Assembly: GCF_019734885.1 (NCBI RefSeq)
Contig: NZ_JAAXCM010000064.1
Location: forward strand, 1-64,000
Reading direction: 5' to 3'
DNA: 64,000 nt
Source: Pseudocoprococcus catus
Lineage (GTDB): Bacteria > Bacillota > Clostridia > Lachnospirales > Lachnospiraceae
In this document: positions 7,283 to 15,717 of the stretch, piece after piece
Position numbering within the stretch: position 1 is the first letter of the stretch
Layout of the letters: every line of letters begins with the position of its first letter
Made by a program: the position numbers and the translations under genes
The notes under the pieces: model-generated
Seen by the model: the letters and a program-made list of their open reading frames with translations, nothing else
What the model was told of the DNA's origin: nothing
Databases searched by the model: none

Positions 7283-8914
7283 ATGATTAGTGCAAATAAT
7301 GTTACTCTGCGCATTGGCAAACGCGCACTCTTTGAAGATGTGAATATTAAGTTTACCGAAGGCAACTGCTATGGTCTGATTGGCGCCAACGGTGCCGGGA
7401 AGTCTACTTTCCTGAAAATTCTCTCTGGTGTCATCGAACCGAGCAAGGGCGATATCGCAATCACACCTGGCCAGCGTTTATCCGTACTGGAACAGGACCA
7501 TTATAAATATGATGATTATCAGGTATTAGACACTGTTATCCTGGGCAACAAACGTCTCTATGAGATCATGAAGGAAAAAGACGCTATTTATGCCAAAGAA
7601 GATTTTACAGACGAAGACGGTGTCCGTGCCAGCGAACTTGAAGGTGAATTCGCCGACTTAAACGGCTGGGAAGCTGAAAGCGATGCTGCAACTCTGTTAA
7701 ACGGTCTCGGTATCGAAACAGATCTCCACTACGCTTATATGCGCGAGCTGGACGGCGGTCAGAAGATCAAGGTTCTTCTTGCCAAAGCCCTGTTTGGCAA
7801 TCCGGACATTCTGCTCTTAGACGAGCCGACCAACCATTTGGATCTGGATGCTATCGCATGGCTTGAAGAGTTTCTGATCAACTTCAACAATACCGTTATC
7901 GTTGTCTCCCATGACCGTTATTTCCTGAACAAAGTCTGTACGCATATCGCTGATATTGATTATGCCAAGATCCAGCTTTACTCCGGCAACTACGATTTCT
8001 GGTATGAATCCAGTCAGCTGATGATCAAACAGATGAAGGAAGCCAACAAGAAGAAGGAAGAAAAGATTAAGGAACTGCAGGAATTCATCCAGCGTTTCTC
8101 CGCCAACGCTTCCAAATCCAAACAGGCCACTTCCAGAAAACGTGCCCTTGAGAAAATCCAGCTGGATGAGATTCGTCCTTCCAGCCGTAAGTATCCATAT
8201 ATCGACTTCAAGCCAAACCGTGAAATTGGCAACGAAGTCCTCCATGTTGAAGGCATTTCCAAGACCATTGACGGCGTGAAGCTCCTTGACAATATCTCCT
8301 TCACCCTGGGCCATGATGATAAAGTAGCTTTTGTCGGCCCGAATGTTAACGCCACAACCGCTCTTTTCAAGATTCTGGCCGGTGAAATGGAACCGGATGA
8401 GGGTTCTTATAAGTGGGGTGTTACCACAACACAGACTTACTTCCCGAAGGACAACACTGCTGAATTTACAAGCGAAGACAGTATCGTTGACTGGCTGATG
8501 CAGTACTCCCCTGAAAAGGATGTGACATTTGTCCGCGGTTTCCTCGGCCGTATGCTCTTCTCAGGCGATGACGGTCTGAAGAAGGTCAACGTTCTCTCCG
8601 GTGGCGAGCGTGTCCGCTGTATGCTTTCCAAGATGATGATGTCCGGTGCCAACACCATGCTGATGGACGAACCAACCAACCATTTGGACATGGAATCCAT
8701 CACAGCTCTGAACAACAGCCTGATCAAATATCCGGGCGTCCTGTTATTCACTTCCCAGGACCACCAGTTTGTACAGACCGTTGCCAACCGTATCATGGAA
8801 CTGACACCAGGTGGTCTTATTGACAAACAATGTACTTACGATGAATATCTTGAAAATGATGAGATGGCCAGAAAACGTCAGATTCTCAATATGGAAGCTG
8901 AAGCTGACGATTAA
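7283..8914 (+). CDS. ABC-F family ATPase (YbiT/YkpA-like) with degenerate second P-loop
   Basis: Two ABC domains of the ribosome-associated ABC-F class, 543 aa, typical of the YbiT/YkpA subgroup. Domain 1 is intact: GANGAGKS (34-41), LDGGQKIK, DEPTNHLD. The linker between domains is Lys/Glu-rich (EANKKKEEKIKELQE). In domain 2 the signature LSGGERVR and DEPTNHLD are present, but the P-loop reads GPNVNATTALF (352-362). The lysine that contacts ATP phosphates is replaced by Thr358. AAAGG precedes the ATG. The gene has its own promoter and terminator. Confidence 0.88.
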   Translation: MISANNVTLRIGKRALFEDVNIKFTEGNCYGLIGANGAGKSTFLKILSGVIEPSKGDIAITPGQRLSVLEQDHYKYDDYQVLDTVILGNKRLYEIMKEKDAIYAKEDFTDEDGVRASELEGEFADLNGWEAESDAATLLNGLGIETDLHYAYMRELDGGQKIKVLLAKALFGNPDILLLDEPTNHLDLDAIAWLEEFLINFNNTVIVVSHDRYFLNKVCTHIADIDYAKIQLYSGNYDFWYESSQLMIKQMKEANKKKEEKIKELQEFIQRFSANASKSKQATSRKRALEKIQLDEIRPSSRKYPYIDFKPNREIGNEVLHVEGISKTIDGVKLLDNISFTLGHDDKVAFVGPNVNATTALFKILAGEMEPDEGSYKWGVTTTQTYFPKDNTAEFTSEDSIVDWLMQYSPEKDVTFVRGFLGRMLFSGDDGLKKVNVLSGGERVRCMLSKMMMSGANTMLMDEPTNHLDMESITALNNSLIKYPGVLLFTSQDHQFVQTVANRIMELTPGGLIDKQCTYDEYLENDEMARKRQILNMEAEADD

Positions 8915-8997
8915 TGCTGCAACCGCAGAAACATATGCACTTGTCAGCAATTCTTAAGGATTTTTTAAAACCTTTAACAGGCTTTATATGATATGCT

Positions 8998-9036
8998 AAG
9001 AGCAGCAGAGAATATTTTTTCTTTGCTGCTCTTTTT
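8998..9036 (+). terminator. Terminator of the YbiT-like gene
   Basis: AAGAGCAGCAGAG and CTTTGCTGCTCTT form the stem, followed by TTT. Confidence 0.75.
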
Positions 9037-9080
9037 ACTTATTATCTATTTTTTGGGGAGGCTTACAAAAGATTATTCTT

Positions 9081-10511
9081 ATGAAAAACAAAAGATTATT
9101 TTTGACAATATTGATTCTATTTATTCTGGCTGCTTCCGGAAGTATTTTTGTTTTCTCCATCGACAAATGGCATATTGAAATTGATTGCGGTAAAGAAAAT
9201 GATATCAAGACTGAATACGGCGAAGCTTACGATGACACGGCTGCAACCGCTGCACTGAAAGGCAGATACCTGTTAAAAAACGGTTTCCCGGCAGCAGTCA
9301 CCTCCGAAGGTTCTGTTGATACATCAAAACTCGGGAACTACACTATCACTTACCATGCTTCTTTCCTTTTCTGGAAGGGTGAAGCCACAAAAACCGTTCA
9401 TGTAGTTGATACCATTCCTCCGGAAATCAAACTTGTGACGGATCCTGACCATTACACACTTCCCGGGCACCCATATGAAGAAGAAGGCTACTCCGCAACA
9501 GACAATGTAGATGGCGATCTGACTAAGGAAGTAACCAGTGAGGAAAAAGACGGCAATGTCATTTATAAAGTTTCCGACAGCTCAGGCAATGAAACAACGA
9601 TAACCCGAAAGATTTTCTATGACGACCCGATTCCGCCGACACTGACATTAAAAGGTGACAGCGAAATGACGATCCAAGCCGGTTCTGATTATAAGGATCC
9701 GGGATATACAGCTGCAGACAATGTAGACGGTGATCTGACATCCAAGGTTACCGTTGAAGGTTCTGTCAACACCTACAGTGCCGGAACTTATACACTGACC
9801 TATACCGTCAAAGATAACTACGGCAATGAAGCATCTGACACACGAACCGTCACTGTTGAACCAGTCAGACAGTCTGATACTGTTAATCCAACAGGCAAAA
9901 TCGTTTATCTGACCTTTGATGACGGTCCCGGTGAATATACTTCAAAGCTTCTGGATATTCTTGATAAATACAACGTGAAGGTTACGTTCTTTACTGTCGG
10001 GTCCGGACATCCGGATTTACTGAAAGCCGAAGCTGATGCCGGTCATTCCATCGGTATTCACAGTGCAACCCATGATTACGCCACGATTTATTCCAGCGAA
10101 GATGCCTACTTTGCTGATCTTCGCAAACAGCAGGAAACCATTGAAAACGCTACTGGCATTCATACGACCCTTGTTCGTTTTCCGGGCGGAAGCTCCAACA
10201 CAGTCAGCAAGAACTATTGCTCCGGTATCATGACCAAACTGACTCAGGATCTTACAGATATGGGCTTCCAGTATTTTGACTGGAATGTTGCCAGCGGAGA
10301 CGCCGGTGAGACAACCGATACCTCTGTTGTCGTTCAAAATGTCATCTCCGGCATTCAGCAGCACGACATTTCCATCGTTCTTCAGCACGATATCAAAGGA
10401 TTCAGCGTCAATGGTGTTGAACAGATTATCCAGTGGGGACTGGCACATGGCTATACATTTCTGCCGCTGAAGGCTGATAGTCCGACAGCACACCATGGTG
10501 TCAACAACTAA
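9081..10511 (+). CDS. Polysaccharide deacetylase with Ig-like repeats
   Basis: A secreted or membrane-anchored NodB-fold deacetylase, probably acting on peptidoglycan or another N-acetylated glycan. An N-terminal hydrophobic segment (about 6-26) is an uncleaved anchor or signal. Two well-conserved DUF5011/Ig-like repeats follow, each with a TDNVDGDLT-type core (around 140 and 215), plus a weaker one before them. The catalytic domain begins near residue 273: LTFDDGP carries the metal-binding Asp, and GIHSATHDYA the H-x-x-x-H metal ligands. At 476 aa it is long because of the repeats. The gene is monocistronic and ends at a strong bidirectional terminator. Confidence 0.9.
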   Translation: MKNKRLFLTILILFILAASGSIFVFSIDKWHIEIDCGKENDIKTEYGEAYDDTAATAALKGRYLLKNGFPAAVTSEGSVDTSKLGNYTITYHASFLFWKGEATKTVHVVDTIPPEIKLVTDPDHYTLPGHPYEEEGYSATDNVDGDLTKEVTSEEKDGNVIYKVSDSSGNETTITRKIFYDDPIPPTLTLKGDSEMTIQAGSDYKDPGYTAADNVDGDLTSKVTVEGSVNTYSAGTYTLTYTVKDNYGNEASDTRTVTVEPVRQSDTVNPTGKIVYLTFDDGPGEYTSKLLDILDKYNVKVTFFTVGSGHPDLLKAEADAGHSIGIHSATHDYATIYSSEDAYFADLRKQQETIENATGIHTTLVRFPGGSSNTVSKNYCSGIMTKLTQDLTDMGFQYFDWNVASGDAGETTDTSVVVQNVISGIQQHDISIVLQHDIKGFSVNGVEQIIQWGLAHGYTFLPLKADSPTAHHGVNN

Positions 10512-10534
10512 TTAAAAACGACTTAATGATAACA

Positions 10535-10590
10535 CAAAAGGAACGAAATTGATATTCATACTCGCTTGAATACCAATTTCGTTCCTTTTG
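10535..10590. terminator. Bidirectional terminator
   Basis: A perfect 17-bp stem, CAAAAGGAACGAAATTG (10535-10551) with CAATTTCGTTCCTTTTG (10574-10590), sits between convergent genes. Confidence 0.85.
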
Positions 10591-10600
10591 TCAAAGTATT

Positions 10601-11182
10601 TTACATATAGCATCCCAACGGCATGCTGTTCTGCTGCAGCAGATGCAGGATAGCGCCTACGACCTGGGCACAGATCTGAAGGATATATCGGCAGTCATTT
10701 TCTACAGATTTGACTGCATGCAGATATTCTTCATGACATTTTCTGATGAATGTACAAATCTCATCTGCGGACTGCATATTCACTTCCTGGAAATGTGCAT
10801 GCTTTTCTTTCATCTTCTGCACAAATTCTCTAAAATCCACCTTCAACTGTGCTTCATAATGAATATGCTCTGTCATTGTTCCAGGATATTCAATGTTATG
10901 CGGGAATGTAAAGTAATCCGCAATATAGTGGGTAATAATCCCCAGATCCTTTGACAGACCAATGGTCATTCCTTTATTCTTGTCATATTCATCAATCACT
11001 TTGTTAATCTTCTTCTCCAGTTTGTGGAATGTCAGATCTATTCTGTGTTTGGTTGTAATAAAGGTTGGCACAAGGTCCGGTTCCAGACTTCCGAATCTGA
11101 AAGCCAGAGGATGGTCGATCATATCTGCATCCACAACATCTACTATGTATCCTGCTAATGATAAATGAGATTTTTTTCTCAA
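10601..11182 (-). CDS. Zinc-dependent phospholipase C-like protein
   Basis: Resembles the zinc-dependent phospholipase C fold family of Lachnospiraceae. His and Asp residues fit an all-helical metal site: KSHLSLAGYIVD at the N-terminus, LGIITHYIADYFTFPHN near residue 95, and EHIHYEAQL near 120. No signal peptide is seen, so it is likely intracellular. I start it at the TTG (11180-11182) because GGAGGG lies 7 nt upstream and because the family usually begins RKKSHLSLA. An in-frame ATG at 11245 would add 21 residues with no ribosome site. The substrate is unknown. Confidence 0.7.
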   Translation of the reverse strand: MRKKSHLSLAGYIVDVVDADMIDHPLAFRFGSLEPDLVPTFITTKHRIDLTFHKLEKKINKVIDEYDKNKGMTIGLSKDLGIITHYIADYFTFPHNIEYPGTMTEHIHYEAQLKVDFREFVQKMKEKHAHFQEVNMQSADEICTFIRKCHEEYLHAVKSVENDCRYILQICAQVVGAILHLLQQNSMPLGCYM

Positions 11183-11397
11183 TATGAAACCCTCCACACA
11201 TATATGGCAGCGGTACCATCCGCTATAACTGTCGTTTCGTAACATCTACATTATTGTACACCTATCCTAAACAAGAATCAATATCATTTACAAAAAAATT
11301 CACATTCCTTCACATATGAAATACGCATTCACCTTGACATTGACACCCCCATCATATAAAATTAATCCATATATGAACATATAGAGGAGATGATTTT

Positions 11398-12705
11398 TTG
11401 GATTCCAGTGACGCGATGCAGCTTCTTATTCTAGTTATTTTACTGGCTTTATCAGCCTTTTTTTCATCTGCAGAAACTGCATTAACCTGTGTCAACAAGA
11501 TTCGTATCCGAGGCCTTGCCGAGGAAGGGGACAAGCGTGCCATTCTTGTCAAGGAACTGACGGATAATCCATCCAAGATGCTGAGTGCCATCCTTATTGG
11601 CAATAATATTGTCAATCTGAGTGCGTCCTCATTATCAACAATGCTGGCTACCAAGATAGCAGCCCAGCTCGGTGCCGGTACCAACACTGCAACCTTTGTC
11701 GGCCTTGCAACCGGTATCCTGACAATTTTGATCTTAATTTTCGGTGAGATCACACCTAAGTCCGCAGCAACCATCAACGCAGAGAAGATAGCATTGGGCG
11801 ATGCCGCAATCATCTACTGGCTGACCCGTATTCTGACCCCTGCTATCTTCGTAATCAACCACCTTTCTTATGGAGTTATGCGCCTGATGGGCATCAATCC
11901 CAACGCCAAGACGAAGGCTATGACGGAGAATGAGCTTCTGACCGTTATTGACGTCAGTCACGAAGACGGTGTCATTGAATCCGAAGAGAAAGAGATGATC
12001 ACCAACGTTGTAGATTTCGGCGATTCTGTTGCCAGCGATGTGATGGTACCACGTATCGATATAGAATTTATGGATGTAGAGAGCAATTATGAAGAAGTAC
12101 TCTCTGTTTTCAGACGTGATAAGTACTCCCGTGTGCCGGTTTATGAAGGTGACAAGGATCATGTCATCGGTGTTTTGAATCTGAAGGATGTTTTCTGTTA
12201 TAATGATATTCCTGACAATTTCTCAATTCGCAAGATTCTTCGTCGGCCATATTTCACCTATGAATTCAAGAGAATTTCTGATCTGATGGTGGATATGCAG
12301 AAGAATTCCATCAGTATGGCCATGGTACTTGATGAATACGGTGCCGTTGCCGGACTCATTACACTTGAGGACCTGCTTGAAGAAATCGTCGGCGAAATCC
12401 GTGATGAATATGACGAAGAAGAGACAGACGATATCCGCAAGGTGAATGACCATGAATATACCGTTGATGGTACAACCAAACTCGATGACATCGACAAGCT
12501 TCTTGGACTTCACCTTGAATCCGAGGATTATGACTCCATCGCCGGGCATATGATCCATGAACTCGGGCATATTCCTACAGAAGGTGAATATATCGATATC
12601 AACGGTATCCGTTTCACGGTTATGAAGATGGACAAACATCGTATTGCCGATATTGATATCCATCTGCCGGAAGCAGAATCTGAGCATAATGCATCTGAAC
12701 ATTGA
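11398..12705 (+). CDS. CNNM/CBS-domain transporter (hemolysin C/CorC family)
   Basis: An integral membrane protein with the usual order: a DUF21 transmembrane domain (residues 1-190, four hydrophobic helices, GEITPKSAATINAEK), a CBS pair (about 200-330, with VMVPRIDIEFMDVE and DEYGAVAGLITLEDLLEEIVGEI), and a C-terminal CorC_HlyC domain to 435. Relatives take part in magnesium or cobalt transport. Translation starts at TTG, with GAGGAG 8 nt upstream. The broken mscL follows 47 nt downstream. Confidence 0.9.
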   Translation: MDSSDAMQLLILVILLALSAFFSSAETALTCVNKIRIRGLAEEGDKRAILVKELTDNPSKMLSAILIGNNIVNLSASSLSTMLATKIAAQLGAGTNTATFVGLATGILTILILIFGEITPKSAATINAEKIALGDAAIIYWLTRILTPAIFVINHLSYGVMRLMGINPNAKTKAMTENELLTVIDVSHEDGVIESEEKEMITNVVDFGDSVASDVMVPRIDIEFMDVESNYEEVLSVFRRDKYSRVPVYEGDKDHVIGVLNLKDVFCYNDIPDNFSIRKILRRPYFTYEFKRISDLMVDMQKNSISMAMVLDEYGAVAGLITLEDLLEEIVGEIRDEYDEEETDDIRKVNDHEYTVDGTTKLDDIDKLLGLHLESEDYDSIAGHMIHELGHIPTEGEYIDINGIRFTVMKMDKHRIADIDIHLPEAESEHNASEH

Positions 12706-12752
12706 TATATCAGATGCCGCTATAGAATTTTTAAGAGAATCGAGGGTTAAAA

Positions 12753-12982
12753 ATGTTAAAAGAATTTAATTTGCCTATGGCAGTTTTATTCAAAACGTCA
12801 TTCAATTTCTGATCCTGGCTTTTGTTGTTTTCCTGTTTATGAAAGTGATCAACAAGCTGAAGAAACCTGCACCTGCGGCAGCTCCGACAACCAAGGTTTG
12901 TCCATACTGTAAGTCTGAGATACATATTGATGCTGTCAAGTGTCCGCACTGTGCATCTACCCTCGAAAAGCCTGAACCATAA
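12753..12982 (+). pseudogene. mscL: Large-conductance mechanosensitive channel, internally deleted, with zinc-ribbon tail
   Basis: The start (ATG 12753, GAGGG upstream) gives MLKEFN, the usual MscL N-terminus. In another frame the sequence resumes as [20 protein letters not shown] and MKVINKL, which is the second transmembrane helix of MscL, and runs to a stop at 12980-12982. Roughly 65-70 codons, covering the first helix and the periplasmic loop, are gone and the frame is broken. Before the stop the tail has CPYCKSEI and KCPHCAS, a four-cysteine zinc ribbon not present in classical MscL. The protein cannot form a channel in this state. Confidence 0.82.
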
Positions 12983-13005
12983 TCCGTTATCATTTTTGCT
13001 TACAA

Positions 13006-13065
13006 AAGAAGCCTCATAAGATGGATATTTTCTCACACCACAACCATCTTACGAAGCTTCTTTTT
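13006..13065. terminator. Bidirectional terminator
   Basis: AAGAAGC...TAAGATGG pairs with CCATCTTACGAAGCTTCTT, with A- and T-runs on the two sides. It separates the mscL remnant from the convergent CoA-transferase operon. Confidence 0.7.
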
Positions 13066-13716
13066 CTACACAGCCATTTCCCTTAAATCATCTGCAATAA
13101 TCAGTTCTGCTTCCGTTGCAGCCTGAATTTCTTCAATCGTATACTCCGGATTATATTCAACCAGTGCCAGTCCTTCATGTGTGACCTTCATCACTCCCAT
13201 CTCAGTCACGATCAAATCTACCTGTCCCTTTGCGGTCAAAGGCAATGTACATTCTTTAAGGATCTTGTGTTTGCCTTTATTGGTATGTTCCATAGCCACA
13301 ATAACTTTCTTTGCCCCCACAACCAGGTCCATGGCACCGCCCATACCAGGAAGCATTTTGCCCGGTATCTTATAATTAGCAATGTTTCCTTTCTCATCCA
13401 CTTGAAGAGAACCAAGGACTGTGACATCTACATGACCGCCGCGAATAATTGCGAATGAATCTGCGCTTGAGAAGAAGGCACCATCATCTGCAATACCAGC
13501 CATCGCACCGCCGGCATTGACAATATGCGGGCTTTCCCTGCCTTCTTCAAGGGGTACAAGACCTACAAATCCATTCTCTGACTGCAATGTAAGATCCACA
13601 CCTTCCGGGAGATGGTTCGGAACCAGCGTAGGCAGTCCGATACCAAGATTAACAACATCTCCATCTTTTAACTCTTTGGCTACACGTGCTGCAATAAAAT
13701 TCTTAATATCTCCCAT
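13066..13716 (-). CDS. atoA: CoA-transferase beta subunit
   Basis: The catalytic subunit of a type I 3-oxoacid/short-chain acyl CoA-transferase, which moves CoA between acetoacetyl- or butyryl-CoA and acetate. The active-site Glu lies in SENGFVGL (about residues 45-52). [12 protein letters not shown] near residue 26 and the GGAMAG and [19 protein letters not shown] blocks are typical. Length (216 aa) is normal. The start codon overlaps the stop of the alpha-subunit gene by one base, so the subunits are coupled. In anaerobic clostridia this enzyme serves acid re-assimilation or butyrate formation. The exact acid pair is not readable from sequence. Confidence 0.92.
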   Translation of the reverse strand: MGDIKNFIAARVAKELKDGDVVNLGIGLPTLVPNHLPEGVDLTLQSENGFVGLVPLEEGRESPHIVNAGGAMAGIADDGAFFSSADSFAIIRGGHVDVTVLGSLQVDEKGNIANYKIPGKMLPGMGGAMDLVVGAKKVIVAMEHTNKGKHKILKECTLPLTAKGQVDLIVTEMGVMKVTHEGLALVEYNPEYTIEEIQAATEAELIIADDLREMAV

Positions 13717-14414
13717 TATTCTGCTCCTCCTACAAGATAATCTACAAAAATTCCAGGTGTCTCAACGTAATCTGCACCAATCTGTCCTGCATCCACAATT
13801 TCAGATACACCGGCAATCACCGTATCTGCTGCCATGGCCATCATCGGGTTAAAGTTTCGTTCGGACCCGATATAGCGTAAATTGCCGGCAGCATCTGCTG
13901 TATGCCCTCCAATCAAAGCGACATCTGCATGCAGCGGCAATTCAAGAATATATTCAATACCATCGATTTCCTTGATTTCTTTGCCCTCTGCCACTTCTGT
14001 ACCAACCCCTGTCGGTGTATAAAAACCGCCGAGACCTGAACCACCGCATCTGATTCTCTCTGCCAGTGTTCCCTGCGGTACAAGCTCCAGATCAATTTCA
14101 CCTTCAAAATATTTGGCACCAAATTCCGGATTCAATCCAACATGAGATGCAATCAGTTTTTTTACCTGTCCGTTTTCTACAAGCTTGCCGACACCTCTTG
14201 CGGCCCCTTTCCATTCGCCTGTAACCTTATCCTTCTTTCTTCCAAAACCCGCATCATTGCAGATAACCGTCAAATCCTTTACATTGCTTTTTACCAATTC
14301 ATCAATGATCGGTTCCGGTGTACCGTTTGCCATAAAGCCCCCCACCATTAATGTCATACCATCTTTTACCAGAGCTGCTGCTTCTGCTGCTGTTGTAATC
14401 TGAGTCTTAGCCAT
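13716..14414 (-). CDS. atoD: CoA-transferase alpha subunit
   Basis: Alpha subunit of the same enzyme, close to AtoD over its length: [18 protein letters not shown] near the N-terminus, the CoA-binding region, then [19 protein letters not shown] near residue 120. I start at ATG 14414 (MAKTQITTA) with AAGGAGG upstream. An in-frame GTG at 14423 lies too close to the ribosome site. The two-gene operon is preceded by a sigma-54 type promoter, which recalls AtoC/sigma-54 control of the E. coli ato operon, although no activator gene is in this window. Confidence 0.92.
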   Translation of the reverse strand: MAKTQITTAAEAAALVKDGMTLMVGGFMANGTPEPIIDELVKSNVKDLTVICNDAGFGRKKDKVTGEWKGAARGVGKLVENGQVKKLIASHVGLNPEFGAKYFEGEIDLELVPQGTLAERIRCGGSGLGGFYTPTGVGTEVAEGKEIKEIDGIEYILELPLHADVALIGGHTADAAGNLRYIGSERNFNPMMAMAADTVIAGVSEIVDAGQIGADYVETPGIFVDYLVGGAE

Positions 14415-14473
14415 TTCGCCCACTTCCTCCTTATATAAAAAGCTTTTAGTTTTTATCCTTGCCTATATAAAAA

Positions 14474-14488
14474 GCAACTCCCGTGCCA
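14474..14488 (-). promoter_or_regulatory. Sigma-54 type promoter of the CoA-transferase operon
   Basis: On the minus strand the sequence reads TGGCACGGGAGTTGC, with the GG and GC doublets exactly 10 nt apart, matching the -24/-12 consensus (TGGCAC-N5-TTGC). It lies about 60 nt before atoD. The upstream region to 14660 is AT-rich and could hold activator sites. Confidence 0.75.
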
Positions 14489-14683
14489 ATTATTTAAAAT
14501 AGAAGCTAAATAATGCTAAGTCCCCCATTTTATCGCCAAAAATTGTTTTTGTATAAATACATTTATAACATAAAAATAACTTTTTAATGTCTCATGTGTC
14601 TATTTTTAGTACATATTATATTAATTTCACCAATTTATCTTTAACTTTCCTTCTGTATTTATGCTTTTTGCCGTTAAATGTAC

Positions 14684-14719
14684 AAAAAGCGTACACATAT
14701 ATCATTGTGTACGCTTTTT
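14684..14719. terminator. Terminator of the DUF134/NifX-like operon
   Basis: A perfect 14-bp stem, AAAAAGCGTACACA with TGTGTACGCTTTTT, 62 nt past the NifX-like stop codon. Confidence 0.8.
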
Positions 14720-14781
14720 AGACATATTTGGTAACTCACTTATGATAGAACAGACCGCATGTACAAATGTGATACCTGATG

Positions 14782-15183
14782 CTAATGGCATGAATGACTG
14801 CCGCATCCGTGATTGCCGCACTGATGACCACCCTCACCATGTTCATGATCATGATGACTGCACTTGACATCTGCATCATAATTCAACTGACCTTCCAGAA
14901 GTGCTTCAACCGCCTGATCTGCATTGCCGCTGCATCCGCCAAACAGTTTGATACCTGCCTGAGCCAGGGCATTCTGAGCTCCGCCTCCGATACCGCCGCA
15001 GATCAGTACCTGTACCTGATGTTCTGCCAGGAATCCTGCCAAAGCACCATGTCCGCTGCCGTTTGTTCCTACAACTTCTGAAGCAACAACCTTTCCATTC
15101 TCTATATCATACAGCTTAAACTGTTCTGTATGACCAAAATGCTGAAAAATCTCTCCATTATCGTATGTTACTGCAATCTTCAT
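14782..15183 (-). CDS. NifX/NifB-type iron-molybdenum cofactor-binding domain protein
   Basis: A small cytosolic protein of the dinitrogenase iron-molybdenum cofactor biosynthesis family: MKIAVTYDNGEIFQHFG at the N-terminus and ICGGIGGGAQNAL near residue 60. The last 25 residues are extremely His/Cys-rich (SHHDHEHGEGGHQCG, GCGSHSCH), a likely metal-binding tail. In non-nitrogen-fixing clostridia such proteins are linked to Fe-S or molybdenum handling but not well understood. It lies one base downstream of the DUF134 gene and shares its transcript. Confidence 0.82.
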   Translation of the reverse strand: MKIAVTYDNGEIFQHFGHTEQFKLYDIENGKVVASEVVGTNGSGHGALAGFLAEHQVQVLICGGIGGGAQNALAQAGIKLFGGCSGNADQAVEALLEGQLNYDADVKCSHHDHEHGEGGHQCGNHGCGSHSCH

Positions 15184-15184
15184 T

Positions 15185-15562
15185 TTAATGATCCCCCTTA
15201 TCCTTGTTCAATACCTGAGCTCGGCATCGATGTTTTGGACATCCGCCGCACCCGCAAGTTGTCTCTGCGCCATCACATAATCGATAGTCCCCGCCCTCAA
15301 TCTTCAGCACCTTCCCGTCTACGACAACTTCCGCCAGTTTCTTTCTGGCATTATCATAGATCTGCTGTACCGTCGTTCTGGCAATGTGCATATATTTTCC
15401 GCATTCTTCCTGTGAAAAATTCTCTTTATCTATAAGACGGATCGTCTCATATTCATCCACTGTCATCACAACGCATGCCTCATCTGCTCCCCCGCAGGAA
15501 GGTATAAATTCGGACACCTTTGGAAGACAGCATACCTTTCGGCACTTTCTTGGTCTTGGCAT
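15185..15562 (-). CDS. DUF134 / UPF0251 putative DNA-binding protein
   Basis: Begins MPRPRKCRKVCCLP, the signature of the DUF134 family, and contains a sigma-70 region-4-like helix-turn-helix (LIDKENFSQEECGKYMHIARTTVQQIY split over about 55-85). The Cys-rich N-terminus and the CGCGGCPKHRC tail suggest metal sensing. Family members are usually encoded beside NifX-type proteins, as here, so it probably regulates this pair. Start chosen at 15562 with AGAGGATGAAG upstream; the frame extends to 15586. Confidence 0.8.
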   Translation of the reverse strand: MPRPRKCRKVCCLPKVSEFIPSCGGADEACVVMTVDEYETIRLIDKENFSQEECGKYMHIARTTVQQIYDNARKKLAEVVVDGKVLKIEGGDYRLCDGAETTCGCGGCPKHRCRAQVLNKDKGDH

Positions 15563-15717
15563 CTCTTCATCCTCTTTCTCACACAAACAGTCATACCGAT
15601 GCGCGCAATCAGCATCACCATTTTTAGTTATTCAACTCATCGTTATAAATGGCATATGTCATTTATACCACAGTTATCGACATATGTCAATAACTTATCT
15701 TTTTATCAGTAACTCAA

